Shown here: positions 8,824 through 17,040 of the stretch, one piece after another
Layout: each line of letters starts with the position of its first letter
How positions within the stretch are numbered: the stretch's first letter is position 1
From: Mycolicibacter engbaekii
Lineage (GTDB): Bacteria; Actinomycetota; Actinomycetes; Mycobacteriales; Mycobacteriaceae
DNA: 64,000 nt
Assembly: GCF_002101585.1 (NCBI RefSeq)
Contig: NZ_LQOT01000025.1
Coordinates: 1 to 64,000, forward strand
Reading direction: 5' to 3'
The notes under the pieces: model-generated
Database searches by the model: none
The model's input: the letters and a program-made list of their open reading frames with translations, nothing else
Told to the model about the DNA's origin: nothing
Made by a program: the position numbers and the translations under genes

Positions 8824-10188
8824 ATGAACTACGCTGCGCTGCCACCGGAGATCAACTCACTGCGTATCTATACCGGGCCGGGATCCGCGCCGATGCGCGC
8901 GGCCGCCGCCGCCTGGGGTGCGGTGTCGGCCGAGCTGCACGCGGCCGCCGCATCCTATGAATCGGTGATCGCCGAGCTGACCGCCCAGGCCTGGCGGGGG
9001 CCGTCCGCGACGGCGCTGAGCCGGGCCGCCGACCTCTACGTCGCCTGGATGGCCGCGACCGCGGCGCAGATAGACCAGACGACGGCGCAGGCGAACGCGG
9101 CGGCGGCGGCCTACGAGGCGGCACACAGCGCCACGGTCCCGCCCTCGGTGGTGGCGGCCAACCGGGCCCAGTTGCTGCTGCTGATCGCCACCAACGTGCT
9201 GGGCACCAACACCGCGGCGATCGCTGCCACCGAGGCCGAGTACGGCGAGATGTGGGCCCAGGACGCGGCCGCGATGTACGCCTACGCCGCGGCGTCCGCG
9301 GCCGCCACCGGCCTCGCGCCGTTCGAGGAGCCGCCGCAGACCAGCAACCCCGCCGGGCCCGCCGGCCAGGCCGCCGCCGCGGCGAGTGCCGAAGCCACGT
9401 CGTCGTCGCTGGATGTGCAGTCGCTGCTGGGCCAGCTGGCCTCGGGGATCTTCGGGTCGCCGCAGAGTGCCGCCGCGCAGGTCGGGACGGCGGCCGTGGT
9501 CGGGCCCGCCCAGGGGATCGAGGACATCTTCACGCTGCCCAGCCTCTCCGATCTCTTCGGTCTGAACGCGCTGTCGGCGGTTGCCCTGGCGCTGTCCGCC
9601 GGTGCCTGGTCCTCGGCCAGCGCCAGCACCCGCGAAATCCTCGCCGAGCAGGACCAGCTGGAGCTGGTGGAGTACGAGATCCTCAACGCGATCGACCTGT
9701 TCTCCCCGTTGACCCCGTCGCGGCCGGCGGTTCCCGGCGTCGGGCTGTCGGCGGCGATGGGGGAGGCGTTCAGCGCCGGGAATCTTTCGGTGCCGGTCAA
9801 CTGGGCGGCCAACGCCCCGGAGATCCGCACGCTGTCCTACACCAAGCCGCTGGTCGGGCCCGGCGTCGGCGCTGCCCCGGCGGCATCGCTGGCCGGCGCC
9901 GGCACGGCGTTCAGCCAGATGGCGCTGGCGGGCATGGGCGGCAGCGCCCTGGCCGGTTCGGTCAGTCGGGGCCGCGGAGGCGCCGACGCGCCGGCGCCGG
10001 TCCAGACGCCGCAGCGGGCCGCCGCAGACGCCGGGGCCGGCGCCGCGACCGGCGATGGCGACGGCGCCCCCGCGCCGACGAAGATGGGCATCGCCGCCGA
10101 AATCCGCGAATTCGCCGAACTGCGCGACCGCGGCCTGATCAGCAACGACGAGTACAACGAACAGAAGATGCGCCTGCTGGGCCAGTGA
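8824..10188 (+). CDS. PPE family protein (PPE-SVP type) with C-terminal SHOCT-like module
   Basis: A 454-residue protein starting MNYAALPPEINS. The ATG at 8824 has GGAGGGGG six bases upstream; the frame is open further upstream but without PPE features. The PPE domain covers residues 1-175 with the WRG turn at 57-59. An Ala-rich linker and a GNLSVPVNW segment (S322) put it in the SVP subgroup. The last 34 residues (421-454, ending ELRDRGLISNDEYNEQKMRLL) look like a SHOCT domain. PPE proteins normally pair with a PE partner and leave through ESX type VII systems, but no PE gene adjoins it. A possible promoter (TTGAGT, 19 bases, TACAAA) lies upstream. Confidence 0.88.
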   Translation: MNYAALPPEINSLRIYTGPGSAPMRAAAAAWGAVSAELHAAAASYESVIAELTAQAWRGPSATALSRAADLYVAWMAATAAQIDQTTAQANAAAAAYEAAHSATVPPSVVAANRAQLLLLIATNVLGTNTAAIAATEAEYGEMWAQDAAAMYAYAAASAAATGLAPFEEPPQTSNPAGPAGQAAAAASAEATSSSLDVQSLLGQLASGIFGSPQSAAAQVGTAAVVGPAQGIEDIFTLPSLSDLFGLNALSAVALALSAGAWSSASASTREILAEQDQLELVEYEILNAIDLFSPLTPSRPAVPGVGLSAAMGEAFSAGNLSVPVNWAANAPEIRTLSYTKPLVGPGVGAAPAASLAGAGTAFSQMALAGMGGSALAGSVSRGRGGADAPAPVQTPQRAAADAGAGAATGDGDGAPAPTKMGIAAEIREFAELRDRGLISNDEYNEQKMRLLGQ

Positions 10189-10200
10189 CCCGGCGCGGTC

Positions 10201-10584
10201 TCAGGCGCGAGACAGCAACAACGTGTGCGGGACCCCGGCGCGCCCGAGCAACTGACGCCATGGAGGCTTCAGCCGCCCGACCGCCTCCTCGGTCGACACC
10301 ACCCGGGGATTGGTCACCGCGAACGTCTTTCCGCCGACCTTGACCCGCCCGCCGCCGGCGGCCTCCAGGTTTTTCACCCAGTCGCGGCGGGTGCCGTACG
10401 GCAGCAGCACCGCGACGCCGTCGTCGGTGTGAAACATCGAGACCGGGGTGCGGTAGGTGGTCCCGGAGCGCCGGCCGGTGTGCTCGACCAGCGACCACAT
10501 CGGCACCCACCCGCAAAACGGCCGGAACAGCGGATTGGTCACCACCCTGTTGAAGCGGGCGCGCCGGTCGGAGAAGCGCACCAT
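10201..10584 (-). CDS. Deazaflavin (F420)-dependent nitroreductase-family protein, copy 2
   Basis: A 127-residue protein of the Ddn/FDOR split-barrel family: N-terminal helix, then HTGRRSGTTYRTPV, the typical GRRSG segment that contacts the cofactor, followed by FHTDDGVAVLLPYG and DWVKNLEAAGG. The family binds coenzyme F420 or acts on F420H2-dependent reductions, including quinones. It is a paralogue of the gene directly upstream on the same strand; the stop and start codons abut (TAGATG), so the pair is translationally coupled. Reaction not assignable. Confidence 0.8.
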   Translation of the reverse strand: MVRFSDRRARFNRVVTNPLFRPFCGWVPMWSLVEHTGRRSGTTYRTPVSMFHTDDGVAVLLPYGTRRDWVKNLEAAGGGRVKVGGKTFAVTNPRVVSTEEAVGRLKPPWRQLLGRAGVPHTLLLSRA

Positions 10585-10977
10585 CTAGCCCTGCCTGGTG
10601 AGCAGCACCGCCTGCTCGAACGGCAACCGGGCGAAGACGTTGCGGGTGCGCGGGTTCACGTGCTCGGCCGCCTCGGCCCGGCTCACCACCCGGGGATTGG
10701 TGACCTCGAAGGTCTTACCGCGGCGGCGCATCCGGGCACCGCCGGCGGCCATGATGTTCTTCAGCCAGTCGCGGTCCGGGCCGTAGGTCAGCAGAACGGC
10801 CACGCCGTCATCGGTGCTGAACACGCTCAGCGGGGTCCGGTAGGGCTTGCCGGAGCGCCGGCCGACGTGCTCGAGGATGCCGAACGTAGGGGCCCAGCCG
10901 GCCCACATTCGCTGGATGGGGTTGGTGACGTGCCGGTTGAACCGGGCCAGCCGCTGCGGTAGTTGCATGAGAGTCAT
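10585..10977 (-). CDS. Deazaflavin (F420)-dependent nitroreductase-family protein, copy 1 (Rv0523c-like)
   Basis: About 130 residues, same fold and motifs as the following gene (HVGRRSGKPYRTPL, DWLKNIMAAGG). The start is uncertain: ATG at 10977 or 10968, or GTG at 11001; none has a good ribosome site. Its position, divergent from hemL, matches Rv0523c, so this copy is probably the ancestral one and the downstream copy the duplicate. Members of this family can reduce menaquinone, which would suit the neighbourhood, but this is inference. Confidence 0.78.
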   Translation of the reverse strand: MTLMQLPQRLARFNRHVTNPIQRMWAGWAPTFGILEHVGRRSGKPYRTPLSVFSTDDGVAVLLTYGPDRDWLKNIMAAGGARMRRRGKTFEVTNPRVVSRAEAAEHVNPRTRNVFARLPFEQAVLLTRQG

Positions 10978-11063
10978 CAAACCCCGTGGTCGTGGCCCCA
11001 CTCAAGACCCAGTCGCAGTGACTGACTCCTACACCCCGTAGTCGACCGGGCCGGATCGGCTGG

Positions 11064-11069
11064 GACACT
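11064..11069 (+). promoter_or_regulatory. Putative -10 element of hemL operon
   Basis: GACACT, a one-base variant of TANNNT, ends seven bases before the GTG at 11077. No ribosome site is present, so hemL is predicted to be leaderless. Confidence 0.4.
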
Positions 11070-11076
11070 GGGCGTC

Positions 11077-12396
11077 GTGGGTAATGCGGAAGGTGCCACG
11101 GCAGTATCGGAACGGTTGTTCGCCGAGGCCTGCGCGGTGATCCCCGGCGGGGTGAACTCGCCCGCTCGGGCGTTCGCCGCGGTGGGGGGCACGCCGCGCT
11201 TCATCACCGAGGCGCACGGCTGCTGGCTGACCGACGCCGACGGCCACCGCTATGTCGACCTGGTCTGTTCGTGGGGACCGATGATCCTGGGCCACGCCCA
11301 CCCCGCGGTGGTCGAGGCGGTCCGCGCCGCGGCCGGCGCCGGCCTGTCCTTCGGGGCGCCGACCCGAACCGAAACCGAGCTGGCGGCCGAGATCATCGCC
11401 CGGGTGCCCGCGGTGCACAAGGTCCGGCTGGTCAACTCCGGCACCGAAGCCACCATGAGCGCCCTGCGGCTGGCCCGCGGCTTCACCGGCCGGGCCAAGG
11501 TCATCAAGTTCTCCGGCTGCTACCACGGCCACGTCGATGCCCTGCTCGCCGACGCCGGATCGGGGGTGGCCACCCTGGCCCTGCCGTCGTCGCCGGGGGT
11601 CACCGGCACCACCGCCGCCGACACCATCGTGCTGCCCTACAACGATGTCGACGCCGTCCGCGGGGCCTTCGCCGAGTTCGGCGACCAGATCGCCGCCGTC
11701 ATCACCGAAGCCAGCCCCGGCAACATGGGCGTCGTGCCGCCGGCGCCGGGCTTCAACGCCGAACTGCGGGCGATCACCGCCGAACACGGCGCCCTGCTGA
11801 TCATCGACGAGGTGATGACGGGTTTCCGGGTGAGCGCCGGTGGCTGGTACGGCCTGGACCCCGTGGACGCCGACCTGTTCACCTTCGGCAAGGTGATCAG
11901 CGGCGGCCTGCCGGCTGCGGCCTTCGGCGGCCGGGCCGACGTGATGGACCGGCTGGCGCCGCTGGGGCCGGTCTATCAGGCCGGGACCCTGTCGGGTAAC
12001 CCGGTGGCCACCGCCGCGGGCCTGGCCACCCTGCGCGCCGCCGACGACGATGTCTACGCCGCGCTGGACAAGAACGCCGACCGGCTGACGGTGCTGCTGG
12101 CCGACGCGCTGACAGCCGCCGGGGTGCCGCACCAGATTCCGCGCGCGGGAAACATGTTCAGCGTGTTCTTCGCCGACGAACCGGTCACCGACTTCGCCGC
12201 CGCCCGGGCCAGCCAGACCTGGCGCTTCCCGGCGTTCTTCCACTCGCTGCTGGACGCCGGCGTCTACCCGCCGTGCAGTGCCTTCGAGGCATGGTTCGTC
12301 TCGGCGGCCCTCACCGAGGAGGCGTTCGACCGGATCGCCACCGCATTGCCCGCCGCGGCCCGTGCCGCGGCCACCACCACGGAGCCCAACCACTGA
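11077..12396 (+). CDS. hemL: Glutamate-1-semialdehyde 2,1-aminomutase
   Basis: Cytosolic PLP enzyme converting glutamate-1-semialdehyde to 5-aminolevulinate, the tetrapyrrole precursor. At 439 residues it is full length for the family. Landmarks are the N-terminal [11 protein letters not shown], the [14 protein letters not shown] cofactor-phosphate segment, and the Schiff-base lysine K272 in FGKVISGG. It starts at a GTG with no ribosome site and opens an operon; its stop overlaps the ATG of the next gene. Heme supply next to the cytochrome c maturation genes is functionally coherent. Confidence 0.97.
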   Translation: MGNAEGATAVSERLFAEACAVIPGGVNSPARAFAAVGGTPRFITEAHGCWLTDADGHRYVDLVCSWGPMILGHAHPAVVEAVRAAAGAGLSFGAPTRTETELAAEIIARVPAVHKVRLVNSGTEATMSALRLARGFTGRAKVIKFSGCYHGHVDALLADAGSGVATLALPSSPGVTGTTAADTIVLPYNDVDAVRGAFAEFGDQIAAVITEASPGNMGVVPPAPGFNAELRAITAEHGALLIIDEVMTGFRVSAGGWYGLDPVDADLFTFGKVISGGLPAAAFGGRADVMDRLAPLGPVYQAGTLSGNPVATAAGLATLRAADDDVYAALDKNADRLTVLLADALTAAGVPHQIPRAGNMFSVFFADEPVTDFAAARASQTWRFPAFFHSLLDAGVYPPCSAFEAWFVSAALTEEAFDRIATALPAAARAAATTTEPNH

Positions 12397-13004
12397 TGGC
12401 CGAAGAAACCCGCGTCCACCTGATCCGCCACGGCGAGGTGCACAATCCCGACGGCATTCTCTACGGCCGGCTGCCCGGTTTCCGGCTGTCCGACACCGGC
12501 CGCGCCCAGGCCGTGGCCGCCGCCGAACTGCTGGCCGGCCGCGACATCGTCGCCGTGATCGCCTCGCCGCTGCAGCGCGCCCAGGAGACGGCCGCCCCGA
12601 TCGCCGCCCGGCACAACCTGACGATCGACACCGACCATGACCTGATCGAGTCGGCCAACATCTTCGAGGGCAAGCGGGTTTCGCCCGGCGACGGCGCCTG
12701 GCGCAACCCCCGGTTCTGGTGGCACCTGCGCGACCCGTTCACCCCGTCGTGGGGCGAGCCCTACGGCCAGATCGCCGCCCGCATGGCCGCCGCGGTGGAC
12801 AAGGCGCGGGCCCGCGCCGCCGGCCACGAGGCGGTGTGCGTCAGCCATCAGCTGCCGGTCTGGACCGCCCGTCAACACCTCACCGGCAACCGGCTCTGGC
12901 ACGACCCGCGCCGCCGGCAGTGCGACGTGGGGTCGGTGACCACGCTGATCTACGCCGGTGATCGTCTCGTCGACGTCGATTACCAGGTCCCGGCCGGCGG
13001 CTGA
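12396..13004 (+). CDS. Phosphoglycerate mutase-like histidine phosphatase (Rv0525-like)
   Basis: A 202-residue protein. The catalytic histidine is in HLIRHGEV near the N-terminus, a second Arg/His pair is in SPLQRAQETA, and the late VSHQLPVW histidine completes the site. The ATG overlaps the hemL stop (TGATG). The histidine phosphatase superfamily includes mutases and broad phosphatases; the substrate cannot be told. Location inside the hemL-ccs operon suggests a conserved but unknown link to cytochrome or heme maturation. Confidence 0.88.
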   Translation: MAEETRVHLIRHGEVHNPDGILYGRLPGFRLSDTGRAQAVAAAELLAGRDIVAVIASPLQRAQETAAPIAARHNLTIDTDHDLIESANIFEGKRVSPGDGAWRNPRFWWHLRDPFTPSWGEPYGQIAARMAAAVDKARARAAGHEAVCVSHQLPVWTARQHLTGNRLWHDPRRRQCDVGSVTTLIYAGDRLVDVDYQVPAGG

Positions 13005-13006
13005 CG

Positions 13007-13597
13007 ATGCGGGCCGTGCTGATCGTCGGGACGGTGCTGGCCGCCCTGATCTCGGGGTGTTCAGTCGGCGACGACGCCGTCACACACGGCGGCACCTTCG
13101 AATTCGTCTCCCCCGGGGGCAAGACCGACATCGTCTACGACCCGCCGGAAACCCGCGGCCGGCCCGGTCCGATCTCCGGGCCCGACCTGATGGACACCGG
13201 CCGCACCCTCAGCGTGGCCGACTTTCCCGGGCAGGTCGTCGTCGTCAACGTCTGGGGCCAGTGGTGCGGGCCCTGCCGTTCCGAGGTCAGCCAGCTGCAA
13301 CAGGTTTACGACGCCACCCGCGCCCAGGGCGTTGCGTTCCTGGGCATCGACGTCCGCGACCCCGACCCGCAGGCGCCCCGCGACTTCATCGCCGATCGCC
13401 GGGTGACGTACCCGTCGATCTACGACCCGGCCATGCGCACCATGATCGCGTTCGGCGGACGCTATCCCTCCTCGGTGATCCCGGCGACCATGGTGCTCGA
13501 CCGGGCGCACCGGGTGGCGGCGGTGTTCCTGCGCGAAGTCCTTGCCGAAGACCTGCAGCCCGTCGTGCAGCGGTTGGCCGCCGAGGCGGCGCCGTGA
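13007..13597 (+). CDS. Thioredoxin-like lipoprotein, ResA/CcsX type (Rv0526-like)
   Basis: A 196-residue exported thioredoxin. The signal peptide ends in a lipobox (LISGC, C18), so it should be a membrane-anchored lipoprotein facing the cell wall. The redox centre is WCGPC with C87 and C90, and the TlpA/ResA-type insertion precedes a cis-proline segment (SSVIPATMV). ResA-like proteins keep apocytochrome c cysteines reduced before heme attachment, taking electrons from CcdA, which is encoded next with a GTGA overlap. It is the thiol-delivery part of the System II pathway here. Confidence 0.92.
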   Translation: MRAVLIVGTVLAALISGCSVGDDAVTHGGTFEFVSPGGKTDIVYDPPETRGRPGPISGPDLMDTGRTLSVADFPGQVVVVNVWGQWCGPCRSEVSQLQQVYDATRAQGVAFLGIDVRDPDPQAPRDFIADRRVTYPSIYDPAMRTMIAFGGRYPSSVIPATMVLDRAHRVAAVFLREVLAEDLQPVVQRLAAEAAP

Positions 13598-14376
13598 GCG
13601 GCTTCACCGCCACCGTCACCTCCGGTCCGTTGCTGCTGGCCGTCGCGGTGTCGACCCTGGCCGGGCTGGTGTCGTTCGCCTCGCCGTGCGTGGTGCCGCT
13701 GGTGCCCGGCTACCTGTCCTACCTGGCGGCGGTGGTCGGCGTCGAAGAAAGGCCCGACCTGCCCGATACCGGTGCAGCCCCTCCCGGCGCCCGGTGGCGC
13801 GTCGCGGGTTCGGCGGCGCTGTTCGTCGCCGGATTCACCGCGGTCTTTCTGCTCGGCTCGGTGGCCGTGCTGGGCATGACCAGCACGCTGATCACCAACC
13901 AGGTGCTGCTGCAGCGGGTCGGCGGCGTGGTGACGATTCTGATGGGGTTGGTGTTCGTCGGGTTCGTGCCGGCGCTGCAACGCCCTCTTCGCTTCACCCC
14001 TGCGCAGCTGTCGACCGTGGTCGGGGCACCGCTTCTGGGTGCGGTGTTCGCGCTCGGCTGGACACCCTGCCTGGGGCCGACCCTGACCGGCGTGATCGCA
14101 GTGGCCTCCACCACCGACGGCGCCGGGGTGGCCCGGGGAGTTCTGCTGGTGATCGCCTACTGCCTGGGGCTGGGGGTGCCGTTCGTGGCGCTGGCCTTCG
14201 GGTCGGCCAGCGCAGTGGCCGGGCTGGGCTGGCTGCGCCGGCACACCCGGTCCATTCAGGTGCTCGGCGGCGTGCTGCTGATCGCGGTGGGCCTGGCTCT
14301 GCTCACCGGCGTGTGGGACCACTTCGTCGCCGTGATCCGAGACGGCTTGGTCTCCGATGTCAGGCTTCCCATCTGA
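13594..14376 (+). CDS. ccdA: Cytochrome c biogenesis protein CcdA
   Basis: A 260-residue, six-helix membrane protein that carries reducing equivalents from cytoplasmic thioredoxin across the membrane. The two redox cysteines are in FASPCVVPLVPGYL and GWTPCLGPT, at symmetric positions in the two halves. The GTG at 13594 overlaps the stop of the thioredoxin lipoprotein gene, and its own stop overlaps the ATG of resB, showing a translationally coupled unit. Confidence 0.95.
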   Translation: MSGFTATVTSGPLLLAVAVSTLAGLVSFASPCVVPLVPGYLSYLAAVVGVEERPDLPDTGAAPPGARWRVAGSAALFVAGFTAVFLLGSVAVLGMTSTLITNQVLLQRVGGVVTILMGLVFVGFVPALQRPLRFTPAQLSTVVGAPLLGAVFALGWTPCLGPTLTGVIAVASTTDGAGVARGVLLVIAYCLGLGVPFVALAFGSASAVAGLGWLRRHTRSIQVLGGVLLIAVGLALLTGVWDHFVAVIRDGLVSDVRLPI

Positions 14377-15971
14377 TGGCCGCACCCACCACCGCCCCGG
14401 CCCGTCGGGGACCGATCGCGCGGCTGGCCGCCCGGGTCCGCAACACCTGGCGGGCGCTGACCTCGATGGGCACCGCGCTGGTGCTGCTGGTGCTGCTGGC
14501 GCTGGCCGCGATCCCGGGAGCACTGCTGCCACAACGCAGCCTCAACGCCGCCAAGGTCGACGAGTACTTGGCGCTGCACCCGGTACTGGGGCCCTGGCTC
14601 GACCGGCTGGAGGCGTTCGACGTCTTCTCCAGCTTCTGGTTCACCGCCATCTACGTCCTGCTGTGCGTGTCGCTGATCGGCTGTCTGACGCCCCGGACCC
14701 TTGAGCACCTGCGCAGCCTGCGCGCCGTACCGGTCGCCGCGCCGCGCAACCTGGCCCGGCTGCCCAAGCACGCCCAGACGCACCTGGCCGGCGACCCCGA
14801 ACAGCTCGGCGCCCAGATGGCGGACGCGCTGCGCGGCTGGCGCCGGGTGATCCGTTCGGAGCAGGGCACCGTCGAAGTGTCGGCGGAAAAGGGCTACCTG
14901 CGCGAGTTCGGCAACCTGGTCTTCCATTTCGCGTTGCTGGGGCTGCTGGGCGCCGTTGCGGTGGGCCGGCTGTTCGGCTACGAGGGCAACGTGATGGTGA
15001 TCGCCGACGGCGGGCCGGGTTTCTGCTCGGCCTCGCCCGCCGCGTTCGACTCGTTCCGCGCCGGGGCCACCGTGGATGGCACCAAACTGCATCCGTTGTG
15101 TGTGCGGGTCAACGACTTCACCGCCGACTACCTGCCCACCGGGCTGGCCACGTCCTTCACCGCGCACATCGACTACCAGGCCGGCGAGGACTTGACCACC
15201 GGGCAGTGGCGGCCCTACCGGCTGGAGGTCAACCACCCGCTGCGGGTCGGCGGTGTGCGCGCCTACCTGCAGGGGCACGGTTACGCACCCACCTTCACGG
15301 TGGTCTTCCCGGACGGGCAGACCCGGACCCAGACGGTGCAGTTCCGCCCGGACAACCCGCTGACCCTGTTGTCGTCGGGCGCGGTCCGGATCGACCCGCC
15401 GGCCGGGACCTATCCCGACGCCGCCGAGCGGCGGAAACACCAGATCGGCATCCAGGGGCTGTTCGCGCCGACCGAACAACTCGACAACCGGCTGCTGTCA
15501 TCGGCATTCCCCGCGATGAACGACCCCGCGGTCGCGATCGACGTCTACCGCGGGGACACCGGGCTCGACACCGGCCGGCCGCAGAGCCTGTTCAGTCTGG
15601 ATTCCCGGCTGATCGACCAGGGCCGGCTGACCAAGGTGGCCCGGTCCAATCTCAAGGCCGGTGAAGAGATCCGTCTCGACGACGGCACCCGGGTGCGTTT
15701 CGACGGCGCGCTGCCGTTCGTCAACATCCAGATCTCGCATGACCCGGCGGAGATCTGGGTGCTGGTGTTCGCCATGACGATGATGGCCGGCCTGGTGATC
15801 TCCCTGGTGGTGCGCCGCCGGCGGATCTGGATCCGGATCACGCCGGTGGGACCGAGTGGGCAGCCCGGTACGGTGAACGTCGAGGTGGGCGGGCTCGCTC
15901 GCACCGACAACTCCGGCTGGGGTGACGAGTTCGAGCGGTTGAGCACCCGGCTGTTCGGCAAGGAGACGTAG
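14376..15971 (+). CDS. resB: Cytochrome c biogenesis protein ResB (Ccs1)
   Basis: A 531-residue ResB/Ccs1 protein (Rv0528-like). After a basic N-terminus it has three transmembrane helices within about the first 205 residues, a large extracytoplasmic domain (about 210-460), and a final helix before a cytoplasmic tail. ResB pairs with CcsA to form the heme-lyase complex of System II. The ATG overlaps the ccdA stop; it ends directly at the ccsA start. Length and topology match the family. Confidence 0.95.
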   Translation: MAAPTTAPARRGPIARLAARVRNTWRALTSMGTALVLLVLLALAAIPGALLPQRSLNAAKVDEYLALHPVLGPWLDRLEAFDVFSSFWFTAIYVLLCVSLIGCLTPRTLEHLRSLRAVPVAAPRNLARLPKHAQTHLAGDPEQLGAQMADALRGWRRVIRSEQGTVEVSAEKGYLREFGNLVFHFALLGLLGAVAVGRLFGYEGNVMVIADGGPGFCSASPAAFDSFRAGATVDGTKLHPLCVRVNDFTADYLPTGLATSFTAHIDYQAGEDLTTGQWRPYRLEVNHPLRVGGVRAYLQGHGYAPTFTVVFPDGQTRTQTVQFRPDNPLTLLSSGAVRIDPPAGTYPDAAERRKHQIGIQGLFAPTEQLDNRLLSSAFPAMNDPAVAIDVYRGDTGLDTGRPQSLFSLDSRLIDQGRLTKVARSNLKAGEEIRLDDGTRVRFDGALPFVNIQISHDPAEIWVLVFAMTMMAGLVISLVVRRRRIWIRITPVGPSGQPGTVNVEVGGLARTDNSGWGDEFERLSTRLFGKET

Positions 15972-16949
15972 GTGAATACGAGTCATATCGACATCGGGCT
16001 GGCGCGCTACTCCGACTGGGCGTTCACCTCGGCGATGATCGTGCTGGTCATGGCGCTGCTGCTGCTGGCCGTCGAGCTGGCCTACAGCCGGGCACGCACC
16101 CCGGCCGAGGCCGAGCTGGTCGCGGCCGGCGGGGTGCGCACCGACAGTGCCACGCCGGGGCTGGTGGTTCCCGCGCAGCGCCGGCCCCTGGGCGAGCGGG
16201 TGGGCCGCGCCGGCCTGGCCCTGGTCTACCTGGGCATCGCCCTGCTGCTGGCCTGCATCGTGTTCCGCGGCGCCGCCACGCTGCGCCCGCCGTGGGGCAA
16301 CATGTACGAGTTCATCAACCTGACCTGCTTCTCCGGGTTGGTGGCTTCCGCCGTCGCGCTGCGCCGGCCGCAACACCGCAGCCTGTGGGTGTTCGTGCTG
16401 CTGCCGGTGCTGATCCTGCTCACGGTCTCCGGGCGCTGGCTCTACGCCACGGCGGCGCCGGTCATGCCGGCCCTGCAGTCGTACTGGCTGCCGATCCACG
16501 TCTCGGTGGTCAGCATCGGATCCGGAGTGTTCCTGGTGGCCGGGGTGGCCAGCATTCTGTTTCTGATCCGCTCCTCGCGGCTCAGCGACCCCGAAACGCC
16601 CGGTGCCCTGGCGCGCATGGTGCGCCGGCTGCCCGATGCGCAGACCCTGGACCGCATCGCCTACCGGACCACCATTTTCGCGTTCCCGGTGTTCGGCTTC
16701 GGCGTGATCTTCGGCGCGATCTGGGCGGAGGGGGCGTGGGGCCGCTACTGGGGCTGGGACCCCAAGGAGACCGTCTCCTTCATCGCGTGGGTGGTCTACG
16801 CCGCCTACCTGCACGCGCGGTCCACCGCCGGGTGGCGCGACTACAAGGCGGCGTGGATCAACGTGGTGGGCTTCGCGGCGATGATCTTCAACCTGTTTTT
16901 CGTCAACCTCGTGACCGTCGGCCTGCACTCCTACGCCGGAGTCGGCTAA
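15972..16949 (+). CDS. ccsA: Cytochrome c biogenesis protein CcsA (heme-handling WWD protein)
   Basis: A 325-residue multi-helix membrane protein. The WWD heme-handling motif WGRYWGWDPKET lies at about residues 256-267, flanked by conserved histidines in PIHVS and LHARS. It exports and presents heme and, with ResB, attaches it to CXXCH cysteines on the outer face of the membrane, as for the bc1 cytochrome c subunit. It begins with GTG one base after the resB stop and closes the ccs gene set. Confidence 0.95.
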   Translation: MNTSHIDIGLARYSDWAFTSAMIVLVMALLLLAVELAYSRARTPAEAELVAAGGVRTDSATPGLVVPAQRRPLGERVGRAGLALVYLGIALLLACIVFRGAATLRPPWGNMYEFINLTCFSGLVASAVALRRPQHRSLWVFVLLPVLILLTVSGRWLYATAAPVMPALQSYWLPIHVSVVSIGSGVFLVAGVASILFLIRSSRLSDPETPGALARMVRRLPDAQTLDRIAYRTTIFAFPVFGFGVIFGAIWAEGAWGRYWGWDPKETVSFIAWVVYAAYLHARSTAGWRDYKAAWINVVGFAAMIFNLFFVNLVTVGLHSYAGVG

Positions 16950-17040
16950 TAAAGCTGTCAGTTTCCTTTATGACGGCTGCGCTACCCTGCGGTTATCGGC
17001 GTCCATCGACGTCCCAGCCACGCTGACAGGGGAGAATCAC

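Noticed and set aside
11029..12393. Long open frame antisense to hemL
   Set aside because: Its translation is Gly/Arg/Val-rich without any fold or motif, as expected for the complement of a GC-rich gene; hemL is certain on the other strand. The same applies to long antisense frames over ctpV, menD, mce and sulP.
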